Positions 7,425 through 16,983 are shown, counted from the stretch's first letter. The stretch: DNA of 64,000 nucleotides from CAVVDT01 sp963747005 (GCA_963747005.1 CAVVDT010000002.1:29704-93703); one strand, 5' to 3'. Numbers and translations: made by a program. Notes: generated by a model from the letters alone, not told the origin.

Positions 7425-9230
7425 ATGGGCAATATATCTCTCATACAGATCGCACTGCTGCTCACCGCGGCCGGCCTTGTGGCGCCGCTCGCCAAATATC
7501 TCAGGATCGGCGCCGTCCTCGGCTATCTCATCGCCGGCGTGGTGATCGGCCCGCACATGCTGGGCGTCTTCCGCGGCGTCGACAACATCCTGCACGTGGC
7601 CGAGTTCGGCGTCGTGCTGTTGTTGTTCATCATCGGCCTGGAGTTGCGCCCGCAGCGCCTCCTCGCCCTGCGCCGCGCCATCTTCGGGGTGGGCGGCCTG
7701 CAGGTGGCGATCACCGCCATGGTGCTGACCGCCGGCATGGCGGCAGCCCAGTTCGGTTGGCGCCAGGCGCTGTTTGCCGGTCTGGCCCTGTCCTTGTCCT
7801 CCACCGCCATGGTGCTGCAAGTGCTGAAGGAGAACGGCGAACTGGAAACCCGCCACGGCCGCCTGTCGTTCGCCGTGCTGCTGTTCCAGGACCTCGCCGC
7901 CATTCCGATGATCGCCCTCGTCGGCCTCCTGGCCAGCGGCTCGGCAGAACTGCCGGCGATGAGCCTGTCGGGCGCCGCCGCCGCCATCGGCGCCATCGTC
8001 ATCATCGTGCTGGCCGGCCGCTATGCGCTGGAAAAGCTCTACCGCATGGTCGCCCAGACCGGCGTGGACGAGGCGATGACGGCACTCATGCTGTTGACCA
8101 TCATCGTCATCGTGGCGGTCATGCGGGCGGTGGGCCTGTCGCCGGCGCTCGGGGCCTTCATCGCCGGCATGCTGCTCGCCGACAGCGACTACCGCCACGA
8201 CATCGCCGCCAACATCCGCCCCTTCGAGGGCCTGCTGCTGGGTCTGTTCTTCATCGCCATCGGCATGTCGCTGGATCTCGGGCTCCTGACCTCCAGACCG
8301 GCGGAAATCGCCATGGCGACGCTGGGGCTCATGGTCGCCAAAATCCTTGTCCTGTTCGTACTGGGGCGCCGCGGTGGCTTGCCGGCGTCGAACTCACGAC
8401 GCTTTGCCCTGGCATTGTCGCAAGGCGGCGAATTCGCCTTCGTGCTGTCGGCCGCCGCCCTCTCGGCCGGCGTCATCGCCCGCGACTTTGCCGGCTTCAT
8501 CAACGTCGTCGTCACCCTCACCATGCTGGCGACGCCCTTCATCATGATGGCCGAGGCAGGCGTTACCCGGCGTTTTCTGAAGGCCCCGCCCTCTTCGCAG
8601 CCCGCCTATGACGAGATGCCCGAGGGCCAGGGGCACGTGATCATCGCCGGCATCGGGCGCTTCGGTCAGATCGTCGCCCGCGTGCTCGCGGCGCGCAAAA
8701 TCCCCTTCACCGCGCTCGACGGCGACGTTGCACAGGTGGATGTGATCCGCCGCTTCGGCGGTCAGGTGTTCTATGGCGATGCCAGCCGCCTCGACATCCT
8801 GAAAGCCGCGCAGATCGACAAGGCCCGCGCCATGGTGGTTTGCGTATCCGGCGTCGAGGCCTCGCTGAAGATCGTCGACCTGGTGCGCCGCCACTATCCC
8901 GACCTGCACCTGTTCGTGCGCGCCCGCGACCGCCAGCATGTGCACAAGCTGATGGACCGGGGCGTCGAATTCATCGTGCGCGAGACCTATCTCTCCGCCC
9001 TCGACCTCACCCGCCGGGTGCTCATCGACGGCGGCATGAGCGCGGAACGGGCGCGGCGCTCCATCGACGCCTTCTCGCGCTCCGACCGCGACCGCCTCTA
9101 CAACGACTACGCCCACCAGAGCGATGAGGAAAAGCTGCGCGCCAGCGCCCTGCGCCAGGCCGATGAACTGGCAACACTTCTGGCCAGCGATACCGAGGTC
9201 GACGAGGGCGCCGTCACACCGAACGCGTGA
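7425..9230 (+). CDS. Monovalent cation:proton antiporter, CPA2 family (KefB/KefC-like)
   Basis: 601 aa from ATG 7425, with GGAG at 7416-7419; GTG 7419 is two codons upstream. Residues 1-390 contain about 12 transmembrane helices with the CPA2 signatures GYLIAGVVIGPH, FIIGLELRP, LSLSSTAMVLQVL and ALGAFIAGMLLADSDYRHDI. The C-terminal RCK/TrkA-N domain begins at GHVIIAGIGRFGQIVARVL (NAD-binding Rossmann) with FYGDASRLDILKAA. It exchanges K+ or Na+ for H+ under nucleotide control. No KefF/G ancillary gene is nearby. It overlaps the convergent SDR gene by 17 nt. Confidence 0.9.
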   Translation: MGNISLIQIALLLTAAGLVAPLAKYLRIGAVLGYLIAGVVIGPHMLGVFRGVDNILHVAEFGVVLLLFIIGLELRPQRLLALRRAIFGVGGLQVAITAMVLTAGMAAAQFGWRQALFAGLALSLSSTAMVLQVLKENGELETRHGRLSFAVLLFQDLAAIPMIALVGLLASGSAELPAMSLSGAAAAIGAIVIIVLAGRYALEKLYRMVAQTGVDEAMTALMLLTIIVIVAVMRAVGLSPALGAFIAGMLLADSDYRHDIAANIRPFEGLLLGLFFIAIGMSLDLGLLTSRPAEIAMATLGLMVAKILVLFVLGRRGGLPASNSRRFALALSQGGEFAFVLSAAALSAGVIARDFAGFINVVVTLTMLATPFIMMAEAGVTRRFLKAPPSSQPAYDEMPEGQGHVIIAGIGRFGQIVARVLAARKIPFTALDGDVAQVDVIRRFGGQVFYGDASRLDILKAAQIDKARAMVVCVSGVEASLKIVDLVRRHYPDLHLFVRARDRQHVHKLMDRGVEFIVRETYLSALDLTRRVLIDGGMSAERARRSIDAFSRSDRDRLYNDYAHQSDEEKLRASALRQADELATLLASDTEVDEGAVTPNA

Positions 9231-9918
9231 TGCCGCCGTCGATGCGCAGGTTCTGGCCGGTGATGTAGGATGACTTGTCCGAAGCGAGGAAGGCGATGAA
9301 TTCGGCCACCTCCTCAACCGTGCCGTAGCGGCCGGTGGGGATGCGCGCCACCAGTTCCGACGTCTCGGGATAGCTGTCGATGAAGCCGGGCAGCACGTTG
9401 TTCATGCGCACCTTGTCGGCGGCATAGCGGTCGGCGAAGAGTTTGGCATAGGCCGCCAGCCCCGCCCGGAACACACCCGAGACCGGAAACGCCGGGTCCG
9501 GCTCGAACACCGCATAGGTCGAGATGTTGACGATCGACCCGCCGCCCTGGGCGACCATGACCGGCGTGACGAGGCGCGCCATGCGCACCACGTTCATCAA
9601 ATAGACGTCCATGCCGGCGTGCCAGTCGGCATCGGAGATGTCGAGGATCGGGCCCCTGGGGCCATGGCCGGCACCGTTGACCACGGCATCGATGCGCCCG
9701 AAGCGCGACAGCGTCGCCTCGACCAGCCTGGTCAGATCGGCCACCGACTCATTGGAGCCCGTGACACCCAGCCCCCCCAGTTCCTCACCCAGCACCTTGC
9801 CTTTTCCCGAAGGCGACATGACGGCCACTTGGTAACCCTCTGCCGCCAGCTTCCGTGCCGCCGCCGCCCCCATGCCGGACCCGCCGCCGACGATGATCGC
9901 CACCTTGTTGTCGCTCAT
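9214..9918 (-). CDS. SDR family oxidoreductase lacking the usual YxxxK pair
   Basis: 234 aa. A nucleotide-binding GGGSGMG at residues 11-17, NGAGHGPRG (NAG motif equivalent) and a C-terminal SSYITGQNLRIDGGITRSV identify a classical short-chain dehydrogenase. After the expected catalytic Ser region (VNISTYAVFEPDP) the place of Tyr-x-x-x-Lys is taken by VSGVFRAGLAAYAKLFADRYA, with no Tyr/Lys in register. It may use a different acid/base, act as a divergent reductase, or have lost oxidoreductase activity. Convergent overlap with the antiporter. Confidence 0.82.
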   Translation of the reverse strand: MSDNKVAIIVGGGSGMGAAAARKLAAEGYQVAVMSPSGKGKVLGEELGGLGVTGSNESVADLTRLVEATLSRFGRIDAVVNGAGHGPRGPILDISDADWHAGMDVYLMNVVRMARLVTPVMVAQGGGSIVNISTYAVFEPDPAFPVSGVFRAGLAAYAKLFADRYAADKVRMNNVLPGFIDSYPETSELVARIPTGRYGTVEEVAEFIAFLASDKSSYITGQNLRIDGGITRSV

Positions 9919-9964
9919 GACCGTCTATCCTCCTGCTCACGTCGTTCATTCATCTTCTTCCGTC

Positions 9965-9984
9965 ACACCGGCAAAGGCCGGTGT
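9965..9984. repeat. Short palindromic repeat (CCGGC-AAAG-GCCGG type)
   Basis: ACACCGGCAAAGGCCGGTGT, an inverted repeat preceded by CGTC and followed by CCAGAG. It belongs to the same dispersed family as 15901-15996 and 34523-34546, found between genes in many alphaproteobacteria. Confidence 0.6.
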
Positions 9985-10029
9985 CCAGAGCCAAACACGA
10001 GAAATCGCAGTCGTTGCGAGGATGGCGGA

Positions 10030-10923
10030 TTATTTCCAGATGCCCGTGATGGCGCTGGCATGCGCGTCGCCTTGGCCGAGACTTCCCAGACCGAAGACGT
10101 CCTCGGCCAGCCGCAGCAGGCTGTAGGTGTTGTAGGCGTCATCGCTCACCGCGCCCGGCCGCACGGCATCGCCCACCAGAATTGTCGCCACGCGATTGCG
10201 GTTCAAAAAGCCCTTGCCCTCGTCGAACGTCACGATGAACAGCATGCCGCGCATGAAGTCGGGGTCCTTGAGAAGCGGGCCGAAGGTGTCCGACAGCCAA
10301 CGATCGGCGTAGGCAACGCCGGTGTCATGCCCATCGTGCTTCAGGTCCGGGATATAGAGCGACCAGTGAGGCAGTTTGCCGCTGTCGATATCGCCTTTCA
10401 GTTCCGACGCCTTGACGATGCGCGCGCACCTCGCCGGATCCGTCTGGACGTTCCTGAAACTCAGGAACGGGACATGCTTGCGCACATAGTCGCCGTCTTC
10501 CGCCTTGAGAAAACACCCACCGGGATAGCCTTCGGCGTAGACCTTCCAGGATAGGCCCTTTGCTTCAAGCAGATCGCCGATATGAGGCTTGTCCAGCGTG
10601 ACGTTGTCGTCCGAGGTGACCCCGTAGGTTGAGCCGGCAATGAGGGCGATGTAGTTGGGCAAGGACGGATGCGCCACGGCCGAGAACCCCGCAAGCAAGG
10701 CGCCGCGGCGCGCCAGCGCCCGCAGGAACGGCTGGCGCATCGCCTTGTCATAGCGGGTGTTCTCGAGGATCACGGTCATGATCCGCGTGACCGACTTGAG
10801 GCTCGGTGGGAGGCTTTCGGCGGCAGCGGCAGGCGAAGCAGAACCGGCCACCAATAAAGCCGCCACCCCAAAGGCAATGGCAGCGATAACGCCGTATATC
10901 CTCATGAAGGAGGCCAAGGTCAT
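10030..10923 (-). CDS. Secreted alkaline/acid phosphatase-type phosphoesterase (AcpA/phospholipase C-like family)
   Basis: 297 aa with a signal peptide ending about SPAAAAE. The mature protein carries IMTVILENTRYD (metal-binding Glu-Asn pair of the PF04185 phosphoesterase family), AVAHPSLPNYIALIAGS, and late LYIPDLKHDGHDTG and IVTFDEGKG, all metal/phosphate-site motifs of this alkaline-phosphatase superfamily branch. It would hydrolyse phosphate esters in the periplasm. It starts 11 nt after the thrS stop on the same strand, so it is probably in the same transcript, although a functional link to threonyl-tRNA synthetase is not obvious. Confidence 0.85.
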   Translation of the reverse strand: MTLASFMRIYGVIAAIAFGVAALLVAGSASPAAAAESLPPSLKSVTRIMTVILENTRYDKAMRQPFLRALARRGALLAGFSAVAHPSLPNYIALIAGSTYGVTSDDNVTLDKPHIGDLLEAKGLSWKVYAEGYPGGCFLKAEDGDYVRKHVPFLSFRNVQTDPARCARIVKASELKGDIDSGKLPHWSLYIPDLKHDGHDTGVAYADRWLSDTFGPLLKDPDFMRGMLFIVTFDEGKGFLNRNRVATILVGDAVRPGAVSDDAYNTYSLLRLAEDVFGLGSLGQGDAHASAITGIWK

Positions 10924-10934
10924 CGCCCTGCCGG

Positions 10935-12905
10935 CTAGGCCGCCGCCCTTACCCGCTTCACATCCGGCGGCATCGCCTCGTCGGCCAGCGCCTTGATCGC
11001 TTCATCCAACCCTTGCGCATGCTGGTCGCGCGAGCCGAGACGGCGTACGTTGACGGTTCCTTCCTCCATCTCGCGCTTGCCCACCACCAGGATCACCGGC
11101 ACCTTGGTGAGCGAGTGCTCGCGCACCTTGTAGTTGATCTTCTCGTTGCGGATGTCGGCCTCTGCCCGGAGGCCGGCACCTTTCAGGGCATCACGCACCT
11201 CATAGGCATAGTCGTCGGCATCCGAAGTGATGGTGCAGACAACGACCTGCTGCGGCGCCATCCACAACGGCAGATGGCCGGCATAATTCTCGATGAGAAT
11301 GCCGAGAAAGCGCTCCAGCGAACCGAAGATGGCACGGTGGATCATCACCGGCGTCTTCTTTTCCGAATCGGCGCCGATGTAGAAGGCACCGAACCGGCCC
11401 GGCAGGTTGAAATCCACCTGGGTGGTGCCGCACTGCCAGTCGCGACCGATGGCGTCGCGCAGCACATATTCGAACTTGGGGCCGTAAAAGGCGCCCTCGC
11501 CCGGATTGATGCCGGACTTGATCTTGCCGCCCGACTGCGCCGTGATCTGCTCCAGAACCCCCGCCATGGCGGCCTCGGCCTTGTCCCACAATTGATCCGC
11601 CCCCACCCGCTTTTCCGGCCGGGTGGAGAGCTTCACCACGATGTCTTCGAAGCCGAAGTCGCGGTAGATCGAGAGGATCAGGTCGTTGATCTTCAGGCAC
11701 TCATCGGCGATCTGCTCTTCGGTGCAGAAGATATGGGCATCGTCCTGGGTGAAACCGCGCACCCTGAGCAGCCCGTGCAGCGCCCCGGACGGCTCGTAGC
11801 GGTGCACAACGCCGAATTCGGCAAGCCGGTAAGGCAGATCGCGGTAGGATTTGAGACCATGCTTGAAGATCTGCACGTGCCCGGGGCAGTTCATCGGCTT
11901 GACCGCGAAGAAGCGCTTGTCCTCGGCTTCATCGCCCGCCGACTGGGCAACGAACATGTTCTCGCGGAAGGTGTCCCAATGGCCTGAAGTCTCCCACAAT
12001 GACTTGTCGAGAAGCTGCGGGGCGTTGACTTCCTGGTAGCCGGCTTCGTTCTGGCGCCGCCGCATATAGGAAATGAGGGCCTGGAACATGGTCCAGCCGT
12101 TGGGATGCCAGAAGACGGTGCCCGGGCCCTCCTCCTGGAAATGGAACAGGTCCATCTCGCGCCCCAGCTTCCTGTGGTCGCGCCGTTCGGCCTCCTCCAG
12201 CGCATGCAGGTAGCCCTCAAGATCGGCCTGATTGGCCCATGCCGTGCCGTAGATGCGGGTGAGCATGGGATTGCGCGAATCACCGCGCCAGTAGGCGCCA
12301 GCCACCTTCATCAGCTTGAAGGCGGTGCCGATCCTGCCCGTCGAGGGCATGTGCGGGCCGCGGCACAAATCGAACCAGTCGCCCTGCCGGTAGATCTTGA
12401 TCGTCTGGTCCTCGGGGATGGCATCGACCAGTTCCACCTTGAAGGCCTCGCCCTTGTCGGCGAACACAGCTTTTGCCTCCTCGCGCGACCACACCTCCTT
12501 GGTGAAAGGCTTGTCGCGGGCGATGATCTCGCGCATCTTTTTTTCGATGACCGGCAGGTCTTCCGGCGTGAACGGCTCGTTGCGGGCGAAATCGTAGAAA
12601 AAGCCGTTTTCGATCACCGGGCCGATGGTCACCTGGGTGCCGGGGAACAGGTCCTGCACCGCTTCCGCCATGACGTGGGCAGCATCGTGGCGGATGAGTT
12701 CCAGCGCATCGGCGTCCTCGCGGGTGACGATGCGCACCAGCCCGTCTTCGTCGATGGGGTCGGCGAGATCGCGCAAGGCCCCGTTGAAGCGCAGCGCCAC
12801 GGCCTTTTTTTCCAGTGACCTGGCAATCGAGCCGGCCAGTTCGCGGCCCGTGATGCCGGCCTCGTACTGGCGCACCGTTCCGTCCGGAAATTTCAGATTG
12901 ATCAT
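10935..12905 (-). CDS. thrS: Threonine--tRNA ligase
   Basis: 656 aa, class II aminoacyl-tRNA synthetase. Domain order: TGS (from MINLKFPDGTVRQYEAG), editing domain with HDAAH (HxxxH) and CRGPHMPSTG (Cys/His of the editing site), catalytic core with MNCPGHVQIF and FTQDDAHIFC (motif 2), and the anticodon-binding domain with VPVILVVGKREMEEGTVNVR near the C-terminus. The ATG at 12905 has AGGAGG upstream; the frame stays open further upstream but that part shows no conservation. It charges tRNA-Thr and edits Ser-tRNA-Thr. Confidence 0.97.
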   Translation of the reverse strand: MINLKFPDGTVRQYEAGITGRELAGSIARSLEKKAVALRFNGALRDLADPIDEDGLVRIVTREDADALELIRHDAAHVMAEAVQDLFPGTQVTIGPVIENGFFYDFARNEPFTPEDLPVIEKKMREIIARDKPFTKEVWSREEAKAVFADKGEAFKVELVDAIPEDQTIKIYRQGDWFDLCRGPHMPSTGRIGTAFKLMKVAGAYWRGDSRNPMLTRIYGTAWANQADLEGYLHALEEAERRDHRKLGREMDLFHFQEEGPGTVFWHPNGWTMFQALISYMRRRQNEAGYQEVNAPQLLDKSLWETSGHWDTFRENMFVAQSAGDEAEDKRFFAVKPMNCPGHVQIFKHGLKSYRDLPYRLAEFGVVHRYEPSGALHGLLRVRGFTQDDAHIFCTEEQIADECLKINDLILSIYRDFGFEDIVVKLSTRPEKRVGADQLWDKAEAAMAGVLEQITAQSGGKIKSGINPGEGAFYGPKFEYVLRDAIGRDWQCGTTQVDFNLPGRFGAFYIGADSEKKTPVMIHRAIFGSLERFLGILIENYAGHLPLWMAPQQVVVCTITSDADDYAYEVRDALKGAGLRAEADIRNEKINYKVREHSLTKVPVILVVGKREMEEGTVNVRRLGSRDQHAQGLDEAIKALADEAMPPDVKRVRAAA

Positions 12906-13132
12906 GGCTGTCCTCCTGCTCACTCGCTGCCAACCAATGCAGGTAAGCGGTCTTGCGGGGGGCAATCGTCGCTGCCCGCCCATGTCCGGGCTTTTGCCCG
13001 CATTCACCCCTCATCGTCAAGCGCGACATGGCGCGCGGGGTATAAAGCGGGCCGCGGAACAATAACCGATCATTAACCTTAACGGCCTAACAATCGCCCC
13101 AGCCGTTAACCAGAACCGTCAGGACGATTGCC

Positions 13133-13843
13133 ATGTCGAAATTCTCGTTCCGCCTCGCTGCTGCCGCCGGCATCGCCATGTTGCTCTGTGGCCCGGTGAG
13201 CGCCCTCGCCGCCGACCTTCCCCCGCCCCCGCCGCCGCCCCAGATGCGCGGTGACTGGACCGGCGTCTTTATCGGTGGCACGGCTGGCGTCGGCTGCTTC
13301 CAGACGATCTACGTTCCCTCCATTGGTCCTGATCCTGCACTTAACGGCTGCACCCTGACCGGCGGTGTCCTCGCCGGCTGGAATTACCAGATCAACGACA
13401 ACATCGTGATCGGCGGCGAAGGCGACTACATGTGGGCAGGCAACACGGGTCACAACCCCTCCCCCGAAAACATCGCCTATCGCGCCGACAATATCAGCAC
13501 CATTCGCGGCCGCGTTGGCTGGCTGGATGGCAATACCCTGCTCTATGCCACGGCTGGCATCGGCTGGGTGCAAGGCACCATGAGCGCACTGGTCGGTCCT
13601 TCCTCTCTCCTGGCCAAGGACCACGACACGCACACCGGATTCGTGGTGGGCGGCGGCATCGAACATGCCTTCACCCCCAATCTGCATGCGCGTCTCGAAT
13701 ATCTCTACGGCACCTTCAACAAGCGCAAGTACGACCTCTCGGTATCGACCTGCACGCCGACCTGCATCGTCGGCCTGAAGATGAAGGATCTGCATATGGT
13801 GCGGGCCTCGTTAACGTGGAATTTCAGCCCCTTCCTGTGGTAG
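13133..13843 (+). CDS. Outer membrane beta-barrel protein (Omp25/31-like)
   Basis: 236 aa. The signal peptide ends around ALAADLPPPPPPP, followed by a short Pro-rich linker and an eight-stranded barrel of the porin-like Omp25/Omp31 family (WTGVFIGGTAGVGC, NIVIGGEGDYMWA, TIRGRVGWLDGNTLLYATAGIGW, LHARLEYLYG), ending with an aromatic C-terminal residue (FSPFLW), as required for Bam-dependent insertion. Several TTAACC/TTAACG elements at 13072-13115 lie before the ATG and may include regulatory half-sites. It is followed by a strong terminator at 13916. Confidence 0.88.
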   Translation: MSKFSFRLAAAAGIAMLLCGPVSALAADLPPPPPPPQMRGDWTGVFIGGTAGVGCFQTIYVPSIGPDPALNGCTLTGGVLAGWNYQINDNIVIGGEGDYMWAGNTGHNPSPENIAYRADNISTIRGRVGWLDGNTLLYATAGIGWVQGTMSALVGPSSLLAKDHDTHTGFVVGGGIEHAFTPNLHARLEYLYGTFNKRKYDLSVSTCTPTCIVGLKMKDLHMVRASLTWNFSPFLW

Positions 13844-13915
13844 CCGAAGCGGGTAGGCGGCAAGGCTCAGGCGCTGCCTGCCCGCGATTGAAGACAGCAC
13901 ATCTTGAGGGAAATT

Positions 13916-13940
13916 GGCCGGGATCATTCCCGGCCTTTTT
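13916..13940 (+). terminator. Rho-independent terminator of the OMP gene
   Basis: GGCCGGGA, loop TCAT, TCCCGGCC, then TTTTT. It overlaps the stop codon of the convergent yidD gene. Confidence 0.88.
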
Positions 13941-14223
13941 CGTCTCGCGCATCGCCGACAAGCCGCCACACCTTGAAGCCGTGGCGGCCGATCCTTGAGG
14001 GCACCGGGTCATAGCCCGATCCGCCCCAGGGATGGCAGCGCGCCACCCGGAAGAGGCCAAGCCAGAAGCCGTTCCACACACCATGCCGCGCAATCGCCTC
14101 GGCCGCGTAGCTGGAGCAGGTGGGCGCAAAGCGGCAGCCTCGTCCGGCAATCGACGACAGGGTGAGCTGGTAGACACGGATGAGCCCCATGGCGATGCGC
14201 GCGCCTATGCCGGGCGGCGTCAT
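13924..14223 (-). CDS. yidD: Membrane protein insertion efficiency factor YidD
   Basis: 99 aa. The segment IRVYQLTLSSIAGRGCRFAPTCS-SYAAEAI and FRVARCHPWGGSGYDPVP with three conserved Cys is diagnostic of YidD, a small membrane-associated factor that aids YidC-dependent insertion. The start at 14223 has GGAG four bases before it; further upstream Met codons are open but overlap the divergent sulfatase leader. It is not here in the usual rpmH-rnpA-yidD-yidC order, which is common in Hyphomicrobiales. Confidence 0.92.
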   Translation of the reverse strand: MTPPGIGARIAMGLIRVYQLTLSSIAGRGCRFAPTCSSYAAEAIARHGVWNGFWLGLFRVARCHPWGGSGYDPVPSRIGRHGFKVWRLVGDARDEKGRE

Positions 14224-14323
14224 TCGCTCCGTTCCGTCATCGCGTCGCATTTCATCCATCACCGCTGCCTGGCGAACGTCTATTGTCGCGGGGCGCCCCG
14301 CTTTTCCCAAGGAACCACCGCCC

Positions 14324-15856
14324 ATGCCGACCCGCAAGCCCCATATCGTCGTGCTCATGGCCGACCAGCTTTCAGCACCCTTCCTCGCCGCCTACGGCCA
14401 CAAGGTGGTGAAGACACCCGCCATCGACAAGCTGGCGGCATCGGGCGTGGTGTTCGAGCGGGGATATTCGCCCAGCCCCTTGTGCGCCCCGGCGCGCGCC
14501 ATCTTCATGTCGGGCAGGCTGCCGTCGCGCACCGGCGTCTACGACAATGCCGCGGAATTTCCCTCCGCCGTACCCACCTTCGCCCATTACCTGCGCCAGG
14601 AGGGCTATCGCACCGTGCTGTCGGGAAAGATGCACTTCGTCGGCCCCGACCAGCTTCACGGTTTCGAGGAACGCCTTACCACCGACATCTACCCCGCCGA
14701 TTTCGGCTGGACCCCCGACTGGCGGCTCAAGCAGGAGCGCATCGACTGGTGGTACCACAACATGTCGTCGGTGAAGGAGGCGGGCCCCGCCTCGATCAAC
14801 AACCAGCTCGAATATGACGACGAGGTGGCCTTCCATGCGGTCAGGCGCATCTACGACCATGCCCGCTATGAGGCCGATGCGCCTCTCTGCCTGGTGGCCT
14901 CGTTCTCCCACCCCCACGACCCTTACGTCTCGCGCCCGGAATTCTGGGATCTCTACAAGGATGCCGACATCGACATGCCGGCCTTGCCGCCCGTCCCCTT
15001 CGACGAACTCGATGCCCACAGCCAGCGTCTGTGGCAGGCCTCGGCCATAGGCGATTATGACATCACGCCTCAGAACGTGCGCAACTCGCGCCACGGCTAC
15101 TACGCCGCCATCTCCTATATCGATTCGAAATTTGCCCAGATCATCGCCGCGCTGGAAGATACCGGCATGATGGACGACTGCGCCGTGGCGATCGTCTCCG
15201 ACCACGGCGATTTCCTCGGCGAGCGCGGCCTGTGGTACAAGATGAGCTACCTGGAGCATCCTGCCCGGGTGCCGATCATCGTCTCTTGTCCGAAGCTTTT
15301 CGGCCCCGGACGGCGCACGGCGCCCGCCTCCCTTTCGGATCTCGCCCCCACCCTCGTCGACCTCGCCCGCCCCGGCGCGGCGGCCGAGATGGTCGGCCCC
15401 CTTGACGGTGAAAGCCTGCTGCCGTTGATGTCCGGTGCCGACGACCCGCAGCGCACCATCCACGGCGAATATCTGGCCGAAGGAGTAGTGGCGCCGATGT
15501 TCATGATCCGCTCGGGGAAATGGAAATTCATCCACTGCCCGGGCGACCCCGACCAGCTCTTCGACATTGACGCCGACCCGCTGGAACAGGTGAACCTCGC
15601 CACCTCGCCCGACCAAGCAGCCCGGGTGGCGGACTTGCGCGCCCGCATCGCTGCTCGCTACGATGTGGAGCGTCTTACCCGCGACGTCATGACCAGCCAG
15701 CAATCACGGCTGATGCTGTTCAAGGCGCTTTCTGCCGGCAAATACTATCCGTGGGATTTCCAGCCGCTGCGCGATGCGTCCGAACAATATACCCGCAACC
15801 GCCAGGGGGTGACCGAACGCGACCGGCTGTCGCGTTTCCCGCAGGTGGGGGACTGA
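14324..15856 (+). CDS. betC: Choline-sulfatase
   Basis: 510 aa, full length for BetC. N-terminal metal-binding IVVLMADQLSAPFL; the formylglycine signature is SPLCAPARA (Cys-x-Pro-x-Arg), with Cys converted to formylglycine. Later come SGKMHFVGPDQLHGFEERLTTDIYP, typical of choline sulfatases, and SDHGDFLGERG. The C-terminal choline-sulfatase domain ends with YYPWDFQPLRDASEQYTRN. It hydrolyses choline-O-sulfate to choline, feeding glycine betaine osmoprotection or carbon supply. No betA/betB/betI neighbours are seen. ATG 14324 has AAGGAA upstream. Confidence 0.92.
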   Translation: MPTRKPHIVVLMADQLSAPFLAAYGHKVVKTPAIDKLAASGVVFERGYSPSPLCAPARAIFMSGRLPSRTGVYDNAAEFPSAVPTFAHYLRQEGYRTVLSGKMHFVGPDQLHGFEERLTTDIYPADFGWTPDWRLKQERIDWWYHNMSSVKEAGPASINNQLEYDDEVAFHAVRRIYDHARYEADAPLCLVASFSHPHDPYVSRPEFWDLYKDADIDMPALPPVPFDELDAHSQRLWQASAIGDYDITPQNVRNSRHGYYAAISYIDSKFAQIIAALEDTGMMDDCAVAIVSDHGDFLGERGLWYKMSYLEHPARVPIIVSCPKLFGPGRRTAPASLSDLAPTLVDLARPGAAAEMVGPLDGESLLPLMSGADDPQRTIHGEYLAEGVVAPMFMIRSGKWKFIHCPGDPDQLFDIDADPLEQVNLATSPDQAARVADLRARIAARYDVERLTRDVMTSQQSRLMLFKALSAGKYYPWDFQPLRDASEQYTRNRQGVTERDRLSRFPQVGD

Positions 15857-15900
15857 CAGAGGCGGGGTCAGGCGGACGGAAGCCGCCGCAATGCAACCCC

Positions 15901-15996
15901 GTCACCCCGGCGAAGGCCGGGGGCCATTCCGCAAGCGTCGCAGCGCGTGCCATTGCCAGCGGAATGGATGCCGGTATCAAGTACCGGCATGACGAC
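15901..15996. repeat. Dispersed composite palindromic repeat
   Basis: Begins GTCACCCCGGCGAAGGCCGG, continues with a GGAATGGATGCCGG core and ends GTACCGGCATGACGACC. Parts recur at 9965, 34523 and 36681. It occupies the 218-bp gap between betC and aguB. It could act as a transcription terminator between these convergent genes; no T-run is seen. Confidence 0.7.
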
Positions 15997-16074
15997 CGGG
16001 ATTGGGTGCAAGAATTAACTGAGAGCCTGACTCAATCTCTCAAGTTTTCCGCCCAAGCGTTTCAGCCGCCTCGT

Positions 16075-16983
16075 CTATTCGCCCGGCCCCACACCCGGCA
16101 CGGCATCGGGCGGGCGGCCGGCGGGGGTTTCGACCAGAGGGGCGTAAACGTCCGGGCGGCGGGTCCAGAAAGTTCCCCAGATGGTGCGGTCGTGGCGCGC
16201 CTGATCGAGGTCGAGTTCGGCCATGACGATAGCGTCGGCATGGCGTGGCGCCACCTTCAGCATGTGGGCGCGCTGGTCGCAGATGAACGACGAGCCGTAG
16301 AAGTCGAGTGTCAGGCCATCGTCGGTCTCGACGCCTGTCCGGTTGGCGGCCACCACCGGCACCTGGTTGCTGGCCGCATGGCCGCGCATGGCGCACTGCC
16401 ACTGCTCGACGGTATCCCAGTCGGGATGCTCGGGTTCGGAACCGATGGCGGTGGGATAGCAAAGCACTTCAGCCCCCGCCAGCACCATCAGCCGCGCCAT
16501 TTCCGGGAACCACTGGTCCCAGCAGATGCCGACGCCGAGCTTGCAGTAGCGCGTCGCCCACACCTTCGCCCCTTGCGTGCCGCCCTTGAAATAATGGGTC
16601 TCGATATAGCCGGGAAAGTCGGGAATATGGGTCTTGCGGTAGATGCCCAGCACCTCGCCGTCGGCATCGATCACCGCCACCGAATTGTAGAGCCCGTCTT
16701 CGGCCTTCTCGTAGAACGAGCACGGGATGACGACGGCGTGCGCCTTCGCCAGTTTCTGGAATTGGGCGATCAGCGGGTGCCCGGCGGCGGGTTTGGCCAG
16801 CGCGAAATAGGCATCGTTGCGCGCCTTGCAGAAATAGGGCGCCGCAAACAGTTCCGACGGCAGGATCAGTTGCGCACCGTCTCTGGCGGCCTCTTCGGCC
16901 ATGGCGAGGACGCGGCCGACGGTGTCGGCCTCATCCCAGCCGTGATGGGTCTGCAAGGCGGCGGCAACGAGGGTGCGGGGCAT
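16075..16983 (-). CDS. aguB: N-carbamoylputrescine amidase
   Basis: 302 aa nitrilase-superfamily enzyme with the Glu-Lys-Cys triad: LPSELF (Glu), YRKTHIPDFPGY (Lys) and VGICWDQWFPE (Cys). The HIPDFPGYIETHYFKGG stretch is characteristic of AguB rather than other nitrilases. It hydrolyses N-carbamoylputrescine to putrescine, CO2 and ammonia. It is divergently transcribed from aguA, with 61 bp between the starts holding both promoters. Confidence 0.94.
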   Translation of the reverse strand: MPRTLVAAALQTHHGWDEADTVGRVLAMAEEAARDGAQLILPSELFAAPYFCKARNDAYFALAKPAAGHPLIAQFQKLAKAHAVVIPCSFYEKAEDGLYNSVAVIDADGEVLGIYRKTHIPDFPGYIETHYFKGGTQGAKVWATRYCKLGVGICWDQWFPEMARLMVLAGAEVLCYPTAIGSEPEHPDWDTVEQWQCAMRGHAASNQVPVVAANRTGVETDDGLTLDFYGSSFICDQRAHMLKVAPRHADAIVMAELDLDQARHDRTIWGTFWTRRPDVYAPLVETPAGRPPDAVPGVGPGE

